A stretch of DNA of 64,000 bases from Ophioderma brevispina (GCA_023653785.1 JAMKCH010078878.1:62001-126000); one strand, 5' to 3'; shown: positions 11,474 to 21,360, counted from the stretch's first letter. The notes: generated by a model not told the origin, from the sequence alone. Numbers and translations are program-made.

Positions 11474-11625
11474 TATTCAACGAAACAAAAGGAAACAGGC
11501 TTCAGTACAACCCCATTCGGATGAACAACGGTTATTTTTTATCATACATATTTATACTATGACTGAATAAAGCCTGTACTCCATTGGGTGTACTGGGCCT
11601 GTTTCGTTTTTCGTTTCATCGAATC
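11474..11625. mobile_element. inverted-repeat MITE (copy 1)
   Basis: The left arm starts ATTCAACGAAACAAAAGGAA and the right arm ends GTTTCATCGAAT, with matching arms continuing through AACAGGC and the GAATAAAGC loop region. The version at 16982-17125 has cleaner arms. There is no coding capacity. Confidence 0.7.
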
Positions 11626-11919
11626 TAATAGCCGAAAATCCAGGAAAAATTAAAAATGATAAAAATCCGTGGAAATCACAAGCCCTGCTGTAAGAGATCT
11701 CAGGTGGAGATGAAAATCAAAAACCTGCATCAAAGTTGCCTTATAAACTCTCAGTTTATGACACTTTACTTGTTTTTCAAGATGGCCACCGCCGATTTTA
11801 AAAAAAAAAAAAAACAACTGAGTTTTCTTTTAAGTATTTTCAACACTGACACTTTCATTTTCAAAATTTTCCTTTTGGGGGGTAATTTTTGTTAGGTATA
11901 TGCTAACACCATAGCCGTA

Positions 11920-12290
11920 ATCCCGGGGAATGGGGGATTTATCCCCCCCAATAGTTTGAATGAGGGGGGAGGGTCAATACGATCATTCCCCCCCAATGTT
12001 GATCCCGTTCATGTGTTTTTGACCAAAATAAAACCTCATATTTTACCGTATAACTTCAAAAGGCTAAATTTACAGCGCGCTTCTGATTGTTTCTCGCTCA
12101 TTTTGTTCTAATTACAATTAAATTTAACGATTTCAGCTCCTAAATGTCATTTTTTGATCGGCGCTTTGTGCGCACAGTGCTAGTAATGGACCCTTTTTCG
12201 CAAACCCCCCCCCCTTTCATTCATAAATTTTTTCATCACCTCCATCCCCCCAATGTCAAAAAGAATTTACGCGCCACTGCTAACAACAAT
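11920..12290. repeat. C/G-tract interspersed repeat (copy 1)
   Basis: The left end has GTAATCCCGGGG and long G and C runs near 11925-11995. The right end has CCCCCAATGTC then ACGCGCCACTGC. The ends are roughly complementary (GGGGG...CCCCC), which suggests a foldback element. The same block lies at 17400-17785, where about 450 bases (12020-12480 and 17560-18000) are essentially identical. Confidence 0.55.
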
Positions 12291-12548
12291 TTTGTGGAAC
12301 TTAGGGTCCAAAACTTAAGAATTTTTTAAAAAAAGAAAAATTTTAAACAAAAACTTCAAGCTTTTCCCGAATATTCAGAAATGCTAAGCCCATGACTTGG
12401 AAACGGAGTAATATTGAACAATGAAATCGAGTGTCAAAATGGTGTTTTTACCTCCTTATCTTATTATGCTAATAACGAAATTTTGTCCAAAAGTGGATTT
12501 AGGCCCTTTTAAAAAAATGATCTCTTTCAAAGACCACACACCCCTTAC

Positions 12549-12815
12549 TTCCACAAAGACCCCGCTTGTGGTCTTCTCTTCTCCAACAACACAGGAGTAG
12601 TCTGCTTCATCATCACTGAAATCCTTGATGACAAGTTTATGTACCGGACCTTCTTGTACCACTGTGTTTTCAGGTCCTTCCTCAATAGGCCTTCCATCTC
12701 TCAGCCATGTTACCCCCACCTTTCGCTTTAGGTACTGTGACCTCGCATTCAAAGGTAACAGCTTCATCGAATTCATGTTTTCGACATTTTGTAAAAGTTT
12801 GGTTGAATTTGGTAG
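12549..12815 (-). CDS. titin-like Ig exon D, duplication copy 1
   Basis: I-set Ig domain. Acceptor is ...TTTGCAG|CTACC and the donor is GGAA|GTAAGG, one G shorter than in copy 2. The minus strand shows FECEVTVPKAK with the first Cys, TWLRDGRPIEEGPENTVVQE with the core Trp, GPVHKLVIKDFSDDEADYSC with the second Cys, and VGEEKTTSGVFVEVRG. A small insertion before TWLRDG breaks the frame here. The sister exon 18037-18300 is open throughout. Strong similarity to exon C suggests these Ig exons arose by exon duplication. Confidence 0.8.
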
Positions 12816-12953
12816 CTGCAAATATCAGATTTTTGTTCCTCTTCAAATATTCACAATAAAAGACAAGGCTTATCCAGGGGGTGTGTATGTATCTGCACAA
12901 GCTAAGGGACAATGTTTTTGTTTTAATTTATTTGCTCCACATCTTTGTATTAA

Positions 12954-13085
12954 GGAGTCTCTGTAAACCTGGCCCATTTGACACACCTTTTTTCTGACAC
13001 ACTTATGAATTCGCAACCTATTCATTAAGTGTTGCGGAAAAAGTGTGTCGGAAAAAAGTGTCAGATGGGTCAGGTTCCGAACTCC
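12954..13085. mobile_element. palindromic MITE 1 (copy 1)
   Basis: The left arm runs GGAGTCTCTGTAAACCTGG, then TTTTTTCTGACACACTT. The right arm is AAGTGTGTCGGAAAAAAGTG running to GGTTCCGAACTCC. The arms are near-perfect reverse complements. The copy at 18440-18574 is cleaner. Confidence 0.75.
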
Positions 13086-13096
13086 CCTGTATTATG

Positions 13097-13282
13097 GTAT
13101 CCTGAATAATTATGGTAGCCACAATGTGTTTGCGCACCCACTGCAGCTGCACCCAGTTGAATTGAGCAGCCTTGACTGGAATAAAGTGCAGTGATACTGT
13201 ACGTTATTCCGTCAAGGCTGCTCAATTCAAGCTGGGTGCAGGCTGCAGTGGGTGCGCAAATTGGGGCTACCCTGAATATGAT
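13097..13282. mobile_element. palindromic hAT-like MITE 2 (copy 1)
   Basis: Long arms contain TTTGCGCACCCACTGCAG and the complementary CTGCAGTGGGTGCGCAAA around a TGATACTGTACG loop, with AATTGAGCAGCCTTGAC shared inversely. The right end reads CTACCCTG followed by aatatgat. The cleaner copy at 18595-18771 has aatatga before its left GGGTAG, so a 7-8 bp target duplication is likely. It would form a strong hairpin if transcribed. Confidence 0.75.
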
Positions 13283-13570
13283 GGGGAAATTGGGTCTTTT
13301 AATCACTGTTTTTAAAGGGTGTTATTCCCAAAGACTTGCTTGTCCAGGGAGTTAATTCAGCATGCCCCAAAATAATAAGATTCTATAGATAAACCAATTG
13401 CGAAGCAAAATTCAGAATATTGAAGAAAACCACTACATCATTATGATCTGGTGTAAACAGCTACAAGAGATATATTTTCAGGCGTAATCAATCTGGAAAC
13501 AGTCAAAAAGATGCATAATTGGGAGAGCAACAACAGTGTGTGTGTTGTGTCACAACAGTTAGTCTAATCG

Positions 13571-13758
13571 AATGAGCAAAAGATAATTGCTCGGATGCCC
13601 TTCCTGATGTAATATGCTGGATGGCCGCATTAGCTTCTCCAGAGCCGACGCCTGTAGGTAGGTCTTTATTTTTTAGTTCTATTCTACCAATTTTTAACCA
13701 TCTACCCTCCGCATTGAATTCATTTTTAAACCCGATGGTGAGGTTCAGCCGCCTGTTT
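13571..13758 (+). repeat. SINE-like repeat, 3' part (second copy)
   Basis: It is the duplicate of 8028-8215, base for base. It adjoins 155 bases of LINE 5' sequence, showing that the SINE and LINE insertions came before the segmental duplication. Confidence 0.75.
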
Positions 13759-13954
13759 TACCATCTCTGGATTGTATTAATTTTTTTCCCCCAAACAAAA
13801 TGCATCCTAATGATGAGACTATTACAGCAACTTTGAAATTTGTTTGTATAATGCTTGGTAAGATTTTAAAGTCCCCCATAATGCTGTACCCCCATTTCAT
13901 TATCTGCTGTGAACTCTTCCTTGAATACTTCCGTTCATACAGCATTCGTCAGTA

Positions 13955-14198
13955 GCCTTCCTTGTCCCTCACTTCACACTGAAAGTTTGCTTGATCAGGA
14001 AGCACGGCTTCCTTGATAACAAGACGGTGCTCTTTACCGAGGCGTACTCTTGTACGGTCCTCCTGGTTTGATGGGTTTGGGCCGTCTTTCAGCCATGTGA
14101 CCTCGGCAGTTTCATCGGATCTTTTATCCAGAAGATGCCCGCTTATCTTCCTTCAACTGTGATTGGGTTCAGTTTCTGTTGGAACTCAACTGGCGGTG
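13955..14198 (-). CDS. titin-like Ig exon A, duplication copy 2 (truncated domain)
   Basis: It is essentially identical to 8412-8655, including the same frameshift after ITVEG, the missing first Cys region and the loss of the final beta strand after CEVRDKEG. The acceptor is CACAG|CACCGCC. It is probably non-functional or mis-assembled in both copies. Confidence 0.6.
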
Positions 14199-14604
14199 CT
14201 GTGAAAAAAAGCACATTCCATTATTTTTTTGTATTCTTCTACAAAACTATTTGGCATTGAACCTCTAATTTGAGAGTACCAAACATCACATTATTTTTAA
14301 AGGATTATTATGTTCTGTCACATTTTCTAGTCATAGATTATCATGGAAGTTGCTGAAAAACCACATATCCTCCACTTGATTTATATTTGACCTTAGCCAT
14401 TTGTATGGCTCATCACTAATGTCTCAACTAATGGCTGATTTTGCTAGAAAATCAATTACATTCTGCCCATGTCTAGAATTTTTTTTGAGGCACTCCTTGT
14501 ATAAGATTTTTCCATGAAAACTAATCCATTTGCATAACAACGTCACTCTAGCTTGGTCCTAGTGTGAAGCCGATAGTTCAATAAAACTGATAAATTAACT
14601 TAAC

Positions 14605-14860
14605 TCTCGACAAAGAGTCCAGCCGCAGACATCACGTCACCAACACACATTTGTATTCCCCTTCATCATCGGGCCTCACATCAAGAAGTTCCAGTCTTCG
14701 CTTCTTCCCGTCAGTGATAGCGTGACTCGTTTCCTGTCCCTTAATTCCTTGCCATCCTTGAACCAGTTCACTTCTGCCTTCATCATTTGATATTTCACAT
14801 TCCAATACAGCCGATGGTGTTTCTACAGAGACGCGTCTTTTTCAGTGGGACCAGGAAACC
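14605..14860 (-). CDS. titin-like Ig exon B, duplication copy 2
   Basis: Minus-strand I-set Ig domain, 256 bases. It shows FLVPLKKT, then an ETPSAVLECEISNDE block with the first Cys, WFKDGKELRDRKR with the core Trp, KKRRLELLDVRPDDEGEYKC with the second Cys, and a VMSAAGLF end strand. At least one frameshift, between ISNDE and EVNWF, is shared with copy 1. The segment at 14810-14835 differs from copy 1 by substitution and deletion, the first place where the copies clearly part. Confidence 0.7.
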
Positions 14861-15936
14861 TTGTGGTTGTAGGTTAAATAACAAAATTACTGGTGTTAAT
14901 ATAAAGCCAAAATGTTAGGTTTCATACTGCTCACTTTTACTTCTTGCGAGAGAAATGGACAATAATGCCAGCGTGCTGAGATTTTAATGTGTCTAATGCA
15001 TGAGCTCTGCAGGAGCAAGTACATTGGACAAGGAATAAAATTCAGCGCAATCCATTGATTTTGCCTATTTGTTTTTTAGTCAAAAGTAAATGTCCAGTCT
15101 TATCCACGACAGAAAACCATAAGAACTTTGCCTTAATTAGTGATAAACATAGTTTTGAAAAAATATAATTTACCATGGAAAATTAAAAACAAAAAGTACT
15201 ATTAGTCCTGCACTATGCACACCCATTCGAAAGCACCTTACGCAGTTCACAGAGTGCAACTGGACATTTTCAATCCAGTCGTGCCACATTCGCATATTTT
15301 GTTAACGACTTCACTGATTTGCTGCTGTATATACATAAATACGCAGAGTGTATGAATGACATATAACTCATTTCTTTTTTATCATTTCACCAAAATGTTG
15401 CTGCATCCAACAAAATCGACCCCGTACACACTGCAAAATTGCTTATTTCAACGAAGATTAATTAATCTTGATTAGTTAATAAAGCATGTGTATACACTAC
15501 ACTTAATTAAGATACAATTGTGTACACACTAGCAAAAACTAACGAAGATTGAAAGAAGTGTGCCTACTGGAAATATGGCCTTGGTATGTAAACCAACACA
15601 CATCACCTCTTAATTCAATGAAGTGTGCATACACACTAGTCATTCTCTTAATCGAAATAACCATTCCCTTAATTGAAAGAAGCTGATCTGCTTCGTTGAA
15701 TTAAGCAAATTTAATCTTCGTTGAATAAGGGAAGAGCACACACACTATACTTGTCAGATTTTTAATCTTCGTTAACGCTTAGTCGAATTAAGAGATTTTG
15801 CTAGTACAGGGTCAATGTCAGCAGACAATGATGGCCATGAAAAATTGACATTTTAGAAAGGACATGACTACATTGTCTTTGTTGCCATAGAAACAATGGG
15901 AACAAACCAAAAGAAGAAGAATGATTCAGAACTAAC

Positions 15937-16200
15937 CTTCTACAAATAGACCAGCTTGAGTTTTCTCTTGTCCTGTAACACAAGCATAGTCTGCCTGGTC
16001 TGATCCCTGTAGGGTCTTGACAATGAGTTTACGCACTGGGCCCTCTTCAACAAACTGATACTTCTTTCCTTCCTTGATTGGCAAGCCATCCTTGAGCCAA
16101 GTGACTTTGGCTTGTGGCAGAGACACTTCACATTCCAAGGTAGCTGCTTCTTCAAATTCAATGGTTTCCACCTTTTGCAAAGGTTTGCTGAATTTTGTAA
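15937..16200 (-). CDS. titin-like Ig exon C, duplication copy 2 (intact)
   Basis: A complete 264-base exon (88 codons) on the minus strand with acceptor GAACAG|TTAC and donor GAAG|GTTAGT. It encodes one I-set Ig domain: VTKFSKPLQKVETIEFEEAA, then LECEVSLPQAK (Cys), VTWLKDGLPIKEGKK (Trp), VEEGPVRKLIVKTLQG, DQADYACVTGQEKTQ (Tyr-x-Cys), AGLFVEG. Exon borders coincide with domain borders, as in titin I-band Ig exons. Length, splice sites and conserved residues make this one of the most secure exons of the window. It should act as a folded spring or binding module in the sarcomere. Confidence 0.9.
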
Positions 16201-16981
16201 CTGTTCGGTCAAAAATGTAAAACATACAAATGTTTCTAGCTAGTGGAAATTAGAAGATAACAAAAAGGATCCACATACAATTTACTCATGTACCTTCACC
16301 AACTTTCCCCCCCCCAAAAAAAATACAGTGGATTGATGCACTTGTGATGAATCCATCGTTAATAATGATGGAAGTTCAAGAAATGTGAATACTTTTTGGA
16401 TCTGACAAACATATATTTTCAATTAAATTACTTACATGCGAATGCACTTATTCAATTGCTAATATTTGTTTTCTTTTTAGGACATCTTTGGATTCACAGT
16501 ACAGTGTCATGCTAGAATACACCAAATTGGCATTATGACTTCTGATAAATTTGCAGGCCTCCTGCCCTTTGACATCAATATTTCAGGGAAATTGCCTTTT
16601 TGTACTTTCGAAAAATGGGTCTAAAATATTTTTGAGATGTAAAAATGAGCAAAATATTTTACCCCATCCTGGTCAAGTACTTGATAAGCCATTGTAAAAA
16701 AACATTGCCAAAGATTTTACCAAGAAATCTTTATAATCCGTGTATGACAGCCGGAAAATACCCTGGTGCAATATTCATGTTGCTACAAAACATTTAAAAT
16801 GGTGGCCGACCAATGGTACAGTAGCACCCACGATAGTCATTGAATAGTACAAATTTTGCACTTCGAAACAGGGCTGAAAATGATACTCTCGGTAATCTCA
16901 ATTTCCAGTCATTTAGTGACAACATGAATTTTTTTTTTCATTTTTTTTGACAGCTCCGACTCAGAAAATCCAACTTATGAT

Positions 16982-17125
16982 ATTCAACGAAACAAAAGGA
17001 AACAGGCTCAGTGCACCCATTGGATTACACGCTTTATTCCGTTATCATACAATTTATACTATGACTGAATAAAGCATGTAATCCAGTGGGTGTACTGGGC
17101 CTGTTTCGTTTCGTTTCATCGAATA
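16982..17125. mobile_element. inverted-repeat MITE (copy 2)
   Basis: The left arm is ATTCAACGAAACAAAAGGAA and continues AACAGGCTCAGTGCACCCA. The right arm is the complement, TGGGTGTACTGGGCCTGTTT to CATCGAAT. The loop contains GCTTTATTCC and GAATAAAGC. About 144 bases, no ORF. Confidence 0.75.
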
Positions 17126-17399
17126 TAATAAGCCGAAAATCCAGGAAAAATTAAAAATGATAAAAAATCCGGGGAAATCACAGCCCTGCTGTAAAGAGAA
17201 TCTCAGGTGGAGATGAAAATCAAAAACCTGCATCAAAGTTGCTTATAAACTCTTCGAGTTATGACACTTACTTGTTTTTCAAGATGGCCGCCGATTTAAA
17301 AAAAAAAAAAACACTGAGTTTCTTTTAAGTATTTTCAACACTGTATCACTTTCAAAATTTCCTTTTGGGGGTATTTTGTTAGGTATGATGCTAACAACC

Positions 17400-17785
17400 A
17401 TAGGCGTAATCCCGGGGGGATGGGGGGATATATCCCCCCCAATATTTTGATGAGGGGGATGGTCAATACGATCATTCCCCCCCCAATGTTGATGCCCGTT
17501 CATGTGTTTTTTTGACGCAAAAACACCTCATATTTTACCGTATAACTTCAAAAGGCTAAATTTACAGCGCGCTTCTGATTGTTTCTCGCTCATTTTGTTC
17601 TAATTACAATTAAATTTAACGATTTCAGCTCCTAAATGTCATTTTTTGATCGGCGCTTTGTGCGCACAGTGCTAGTAATGGACCCTTTTTCGCAAACCCC
17701 CCCCCCTTTCATTCATAAATTTTTTCATCACCTCCATCCCCCCAATGTCAAAAAGAATTTACGCGCCACTGCTAACAACAATTTT
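17400..17785. repeat. C/G-tract interspersed repeat (copy 2)
   Basis: It is the duplicate of 11920-12290, with GTAATCCCGGGGGGATGGGG at the left end and CCCCCCAATGTC plus ACGCGCCACTGC at the right. Confidence 0.55.
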
Positions 17786-18036
17786 TGTGGAACTTAGGGT
17801 CCAAAACTTAAGAATTTTTTAAAAAAAGAAAAATTTTAAACAAAAACTTCAAGCTTTTCCCGAATATTCAGAAATGCTAAGCCCATGACTTGGAAACGGA
17901 GTAATATTGAACAATGAAATCGAGTGTCAAAATGGTGTTTTTACCTCCTTATCTTATTATGCTAATAACGAAATTTTGTCCAAAAGTGGATTTAGGCCCT
18001 TTTAAAAATGAGCTCTTCAAAAGACCACACCCTTAC

Positions 18037-18300
18037 CTTCCACAAAGAGCCCAGCTTGTGTCTTCTCTTCTCCAACAACACAGGAGTAGTCTGCTTCATC
18101 ATCACTGGAAACATCCTTGATGACAAGTTTATGTACCGGACCTTCTTGTACCACTGTGTATTTAGGTCCTTCCTCAATAGGCATTCCATCTCTCAGCCAT
18201 GTTACCTTCGCTTTAGGTACTGTGACCTCGCATTCAAAGGTAACAGCTTCATCGAATTCAGTGGTTTCGACATTTTGTAAAGGTTTGTTGAATTTGGTAG
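18037..18300 (-). CDS. titin-like Ig exon D, duplication copy 2 (intact)
   Basis: A 264-base exon (88 codons) on the minus strand, acceptor ATTTGCAG|CTACC, donor GAAG|GTAAGG. It encodes KFNKPLQNVETTEFDEAVT, FECEVTVPKAK (Cys), VTWLRDGMPIEEGPKY (Trp), VVQEGPVHKLVIKDVSSDDE, ADYSCVVGEEKTQAGLFVEG (Tyr-x-Cys). It has the same length and architecture as exon C and high residue identity to it. The Ig domain is complete with all core residues. Confidence 0.9.
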
Positions 18301-18439
18301 CTGCAAATAATCAAGAATTTTGTTTCTCTTCAAATATTCACAGATAAAATACAAGGCTTATCCAGGGGGTGTGTATGTATCTGCACAAGCATAAGGAAAA
18401 TGTTTTGTTTAATTTAATTGCTCCACATCTTTGTATTAA

Positions 18440-18574
18440 GGAGTCTCTGTAACCTGGCCCATTTGACACACTTTTTTCTGACACACTTATGAATTCGCAA
18501 ACCTTATTCCATTAAGGGTTTCTGAAAAAGTGTGTCGGAAAAAAGTGTCAGATGGGTCAGGTTACGGAAACTCC
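18440..18574. mobile_element. palindromic MITE 1 (copy 2)
   Basis: The left end reads GGAGTCTCTGTAACCTGGCC, and the right end's reverse complement reads GGAGTTTCCGTAACCTGACC. The inner arms are TTTTTTCTGACACACTT and AAGTGTGTCGGAAAAAAG. Flanking tatta occurs on both sides and may be the target duplication. Confidence 0.75.
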
Positions 18575-18594
18575 CCTGGTATTATGGTATCCTG

Positions 18595-18771
18595 AATATG
18601 AGGGTAGCCACAATTTGCGCACCCACTGCAGCCTGCACCCAGTTGAATTTAGCAGCCTTGACGGAATAAAGTGCATGTGATACTGTACTTTATTCCGTCA
18701 AGGCTGCTGAATTCAACTGGGTGCAGACTGCAGTGGGTGCGCAAATTGTGACTACCCTGATATGATGGGGA
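18595..18771. mobile_element. palindromic hAT-like MITE 2 (copy 2)
   Basis: The arms share GGGTAGCCACAATTTGCGCA, then CCCACTGCAG, GCACCCAGTTGAATT and CAGCCTTGACGGAATAAAGT, reversed on the right side. Terminal GGGTAG/CTACCCTG with aatatga-like flanks fits hAT. Confidence 0.75.
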
Positions 18772-19077
18772 AAGGGAGGTATTAACACTGTTTTAAAGTT
18801 TTTTATTCCAAAGACTTGACTTTCCAGAGTAATTCAGCGCCCCAACAATAATAAGTTCTATAGAAATAAACCCATGCAGGAAGGAAAATCAGAATATTAA
18901 CCCAAAACCTTATTTTGGGTAAAAATAGGTCTACATCTGCCTATAAATTACAGGGTGTCTAAAATAGTCACACCATCGTAAGATCTGAACAATTTAACAG
19001 TGGGCAAAAATATGACACCTGTACTGATCGTTGCTGCACTGTGGCCTGAGTGGATCAGATGTGTCAAATTAGATTCA

Positions 19078-19415
19078 ACTTAAAGAGACATAGGACATTT
19101 CAAAAAGAAGTGCCCCCCAATTGTTTTTAACGCAGTTTTTTATATTAGATCCCACCGAAGTAAATAAAGCGAATACACCGTCTTTAAGGAACAAGTAACC
19201 AATTTATTATTTTCGTCGTTGCACAAGAGAAAGTCAAAGCATGTTTTTCATAGGGACGATTATGATAGGCAAGTTCAAAATAAGGTTTTTCGGTTTTCAT
19301 TGTACTTGTTTGTTCCGATAAACATTTGAAAATTCTCGGTAGCGGTCTAGAATGATCAGTGCAATTTGAGAGGAAAATAGTATCCTCAAAATCTCCTCCT
19401 GGCACTTTACAGTGT
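19078..19415. mobile_element. TTAA-flanked MITE family I, copy 1
   Basis: It starts TTAAAGAGACATAGGACATT and ends near CTCCTGGCACTTTACAG. A second copy lies reversed at 23460-23862 with matching internal blocks such as GAATACACCGTCTTTA and AGAAAGTCAAAGCATG. The outer ends are short inverted repeats, TTAAAGAGACAT / TTTACAGTGACA. TTAA ends hint at piggyBac-type mobilisation. Confidence 0.6.
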
Positions 19416-19535
19416 GAACTGTGCTATTTGGGTAAAAGTATTTCCGATGCATGATTGAATAGAGAAGATCATCCTTTAAACATTTTGTGCACCTTAATTA
19501 AGATCCTGTTAAAAAAATCAAAACATTATACTCAC

Positions 19536-19790
19536 GTTCTATGAATAGACCAGTTGTGGTATTAGTTCTCATACAACACAGTGTAATCAAGCCTGTCTTC
19601 TTTAGCAACCATCTTTGACGATAAGTTTCCTTACAGGACCTTCCTCCACGATAGTGTACTGGTCCTTCTTCAAGTGGCATGCCATCTTTAAGCCAGGACT
19701 TTGGCTTTAGGCAGGAGACTCGCATTCAAAGGCGACAGCTTCTTCAAATTCAGTTGTTTCTACATTTTCAAGGGTTTGTAAATTGGTGGA
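19536..19790 (-). CDS. titin-like Ig exon E (frameshifted)
   Basis: Minus-strand exon, acceptor CCCTTTCCAG|TCCACC, donor GAAC|GTGAGT. It shows an ENVETTEFEEAVAFECE block with the first Cys, then, in shifted frames, SWLKDGMPLEEGP-like (core Trp), VEEGPVRKLIVKDG, and a terminal TTGLFIER strand. At least three single-base shifts occur. Layout and wording follow exons C and D closely, so this is a third member of the same Ig exon series. Confidence 0.75.
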
Positions 19791-19895
19791 CTGGAAAGGG
19801 AAACAAAGAATTCACCAATTATAATGATTAAAAACAATCAACACTTCTCATTGTTAAATAATTAGTTATGAGTTAATTTAAGAGTAAGGTACTAA

Positions 19896-20233
19896 TTAAA
19901 GGGGCATTTCGTGATCCACAGCCCGTCCCCAGACTTGCCTAAAAAATGTTGAGATTTTTATATCATCTATGTTAGCCTTACTAATACACGTGTGCCCAAA
20001 TTTACATGCAATTCGGTCACAACTGTAAGAAATCGCAATTTTGGTATTTTCTGGTCCGTAAACGGACAGAAATTACAGGCTATCAGTATCCTCTTGACCG
20101 TGGAAACTAGCAATTGCTCTAACACAAAACCGCAAGATCGGGATCGCCTCAAATTTTCGGAAGAATCTTTCTCAGGATATCTAGTGATCAATGAATAAAA
20201 CAAGAGGTGCTGAAATCACGAAATGCACTTTAA
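19896..20233. mobile_element. TTAA-flanked MITE family II, copy 1
   Basis: The left end is TTAAAGGGGCATTTCGTGAT and the right end is ATCACGAAATGCACTTTAA. The inverted ends are bounded by TTAA on both sides. A diverged reversed copy lies at about 58085-58400 (shared block CACTAGATATCCT). No ORF. Confidence 0.75.
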
Positions 20234-20640
20234 GTTATGATCCATAAGGTACTAAATTAAATGATGTAAGGTACTAAGTTAATTAGGTAAGTTACTAAGT
20301 AATGAGCAAGACACTAGATTAATAAGGTAAGGTACTGAATTAATGAGGTAAGGCACTATGATGTAGGTACTAAAACCAATTGAGACGAGGTACAGAAAAT
20401 AATGAAGTAAATGAGATAAGATACTAAATTAATGAGGTATGGTGCTAAATGAATGAGACAAGGTCATAATTAATAAAGCATGGCAGTAATTATTGAGGTA
20501 AGGTACATCGTAATGAGATAATGTATTAAATTAATGAGATGAGGTGCTGAATTAATGCTGGCCAAGGGTACTTAATGAGTTAATTACTAAATTCAAGAGG
20601 TAAGGTACAAAATTAACTCTTTCATTCACCCTTCCCAAAT
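20234..20640. repeat. minisatellite, about 22-bp degenerate unit
   Basis: Roughly 17 imperfect units of the type GGTACTAAATTAATGAGGTAA run through this stretch, with many single-base differences. It is intronic, between Ig exons E and F. Confidence 0.8.
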
Positions 20641-20787
20641 AAATCTGGCTTTTTGTCCTGTGTGCAATTGTGGACACGTGTGAGTGATTGTGCTTGTTTA
20701 TACACAATGCATATTGTGCCTTGCCTTAATATCTTTCAAATTAAACTGTTGGCCAATATGATAGTGTAATTCTCAAGCTCACCCTAC

Positions 20788-21056
20788 CTTCAACTTTCAG
20801 CTGGGCTACGGACTCCACGTCGCCTACTACACAGCTGAAACTCCCCACATCTTCTGGTTTGAGCGTCATGTAAACAAGGGACCTAGCCGCATTCCATCTT
20901 CTACTATCTCAAACTTGGTTCCAGTCACTAGTGGCTGTCCATCCTTGCTACCATCTGGTGGCAGCCTTTGCATTGGAGATGGTGCAGTCTAGCTTGGCTA
21001 ATGTGTCAAACTCAGTGGCTTGTATGTCTTGCAGAGGGATCACAAATCGAGTTGCC
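20788..21056 (-). CDS. titin-like Ig exon F
   Basis: Minus-strand exon, acceptor TCATAG|GGCAAC, donor GAAG|GTAGGG. It encodes TRFVIPLQDIQATEFDTLAK, LDCTISNAKAAT with the first Cys, a shifted RW-QGW-like segment where the core Trp lies, then LVYMTLKPEDVG, SFSCVVGDVESVAQLKVEG with the second Cys and last strand. The usual Tyr of Y-x-C is Phe. A small frameshift interrupts the middle. It is the first Ig exon after the 9-10 kb intron in transcript order. Confidence 0.75.
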
Positions 21057-21360
21057 CTATGAGTGAAAAGAACATAAAATTGTATATATTGTACATACAG
21101 TGAAAAATCATATATGGAAAGAGAATGGTAGAGATTCCATAACTGGAATTTAGTTGGCCTGACTGTCAATGGACAGTTCCATTTGAAATCTCCACAACCT
21201 TAATTAGACCAGCCCACCCCCACAGGAGCTTTCAAAATTCAGAAAATCAGGTGTTTTTTTTTTAAGCAATAAATTGCAATAAAATTCAGTTTTTAAAAAA
21301 TCATAAAAAACGTAAAAAAAATAGCCCCCCCCCCATGATTTACCTGGAGCTTGCCCCCGG

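Larger units (their letters stand above)
10675..12548. other. intron with repeats
   Basis: It holds a diverged repeat at about 10990-11100 (also at 16520-16620 and about 28150-28270), an inverted-repeat MITE at 11474-11625, and a C/G-tract-bearing repeat at about 11920-12290. No exon is seen. The matching intron in copy 2 is 16201-18036 reversed in transcript order, with the same contents. Confidence 0.6.
7872..13414. repeat. tandem segmental duplication, copy 1
   Basis: This unit repeats directly as 13415-18898. It begins with gaatatt and the same 7-mer recurs at 13415 and 18892, marking all three boundaries. It includes the last about 155 bases of the LINE 5' end, the 3' half of the SINE-like repeat, four Ig exons and several MITEs. 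Identity to copy 2 is nearly perfect in some stretches (for example 7872-9240 and about 12020-12480) and indel-rich in others (about 9735-11990). Confidence 0.9.
16201..18036. other. intron with repeats (copy 2)
   Basis: It holds the same elements as 10675-12548: a diverged repeat at 16520-16620, the MITE at 16982-17125, an A-tract and the C/G-tract repeat at 17400-17785. No exon is seen. Confidence 0.6.
13415..18898. repeat. tandem segmental duplication, copy 2
   Basis: It is the direct repeat of 7872-13414, beginning with 155 bases of LINE 5' sequence, then the SINE-like 3' part, Ig exons A-D and the same MITEs, ending at gaatatt before unrelated sequence at 18899. Ig exons C and D are open here but broken in copy 1, so this copy carries the better consensus or the functional exons. 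Confidence 0.9.

Noticed and set aside
11656..11895. Lys-rich ORF near A-tract
   Set aside because: It depends on a poly-A run in an intron repeat. The copy at 17.2 kb does not keep the frame.
21196..21360. Possible MITE with A-tract and C-run
   Set aside because: Ends such as CCCACCCCCACAGGAGC and TGGAGCTTGCCCCCGG looked partly complementary, but no consistent inverted repeat or target duplication could be aligned.
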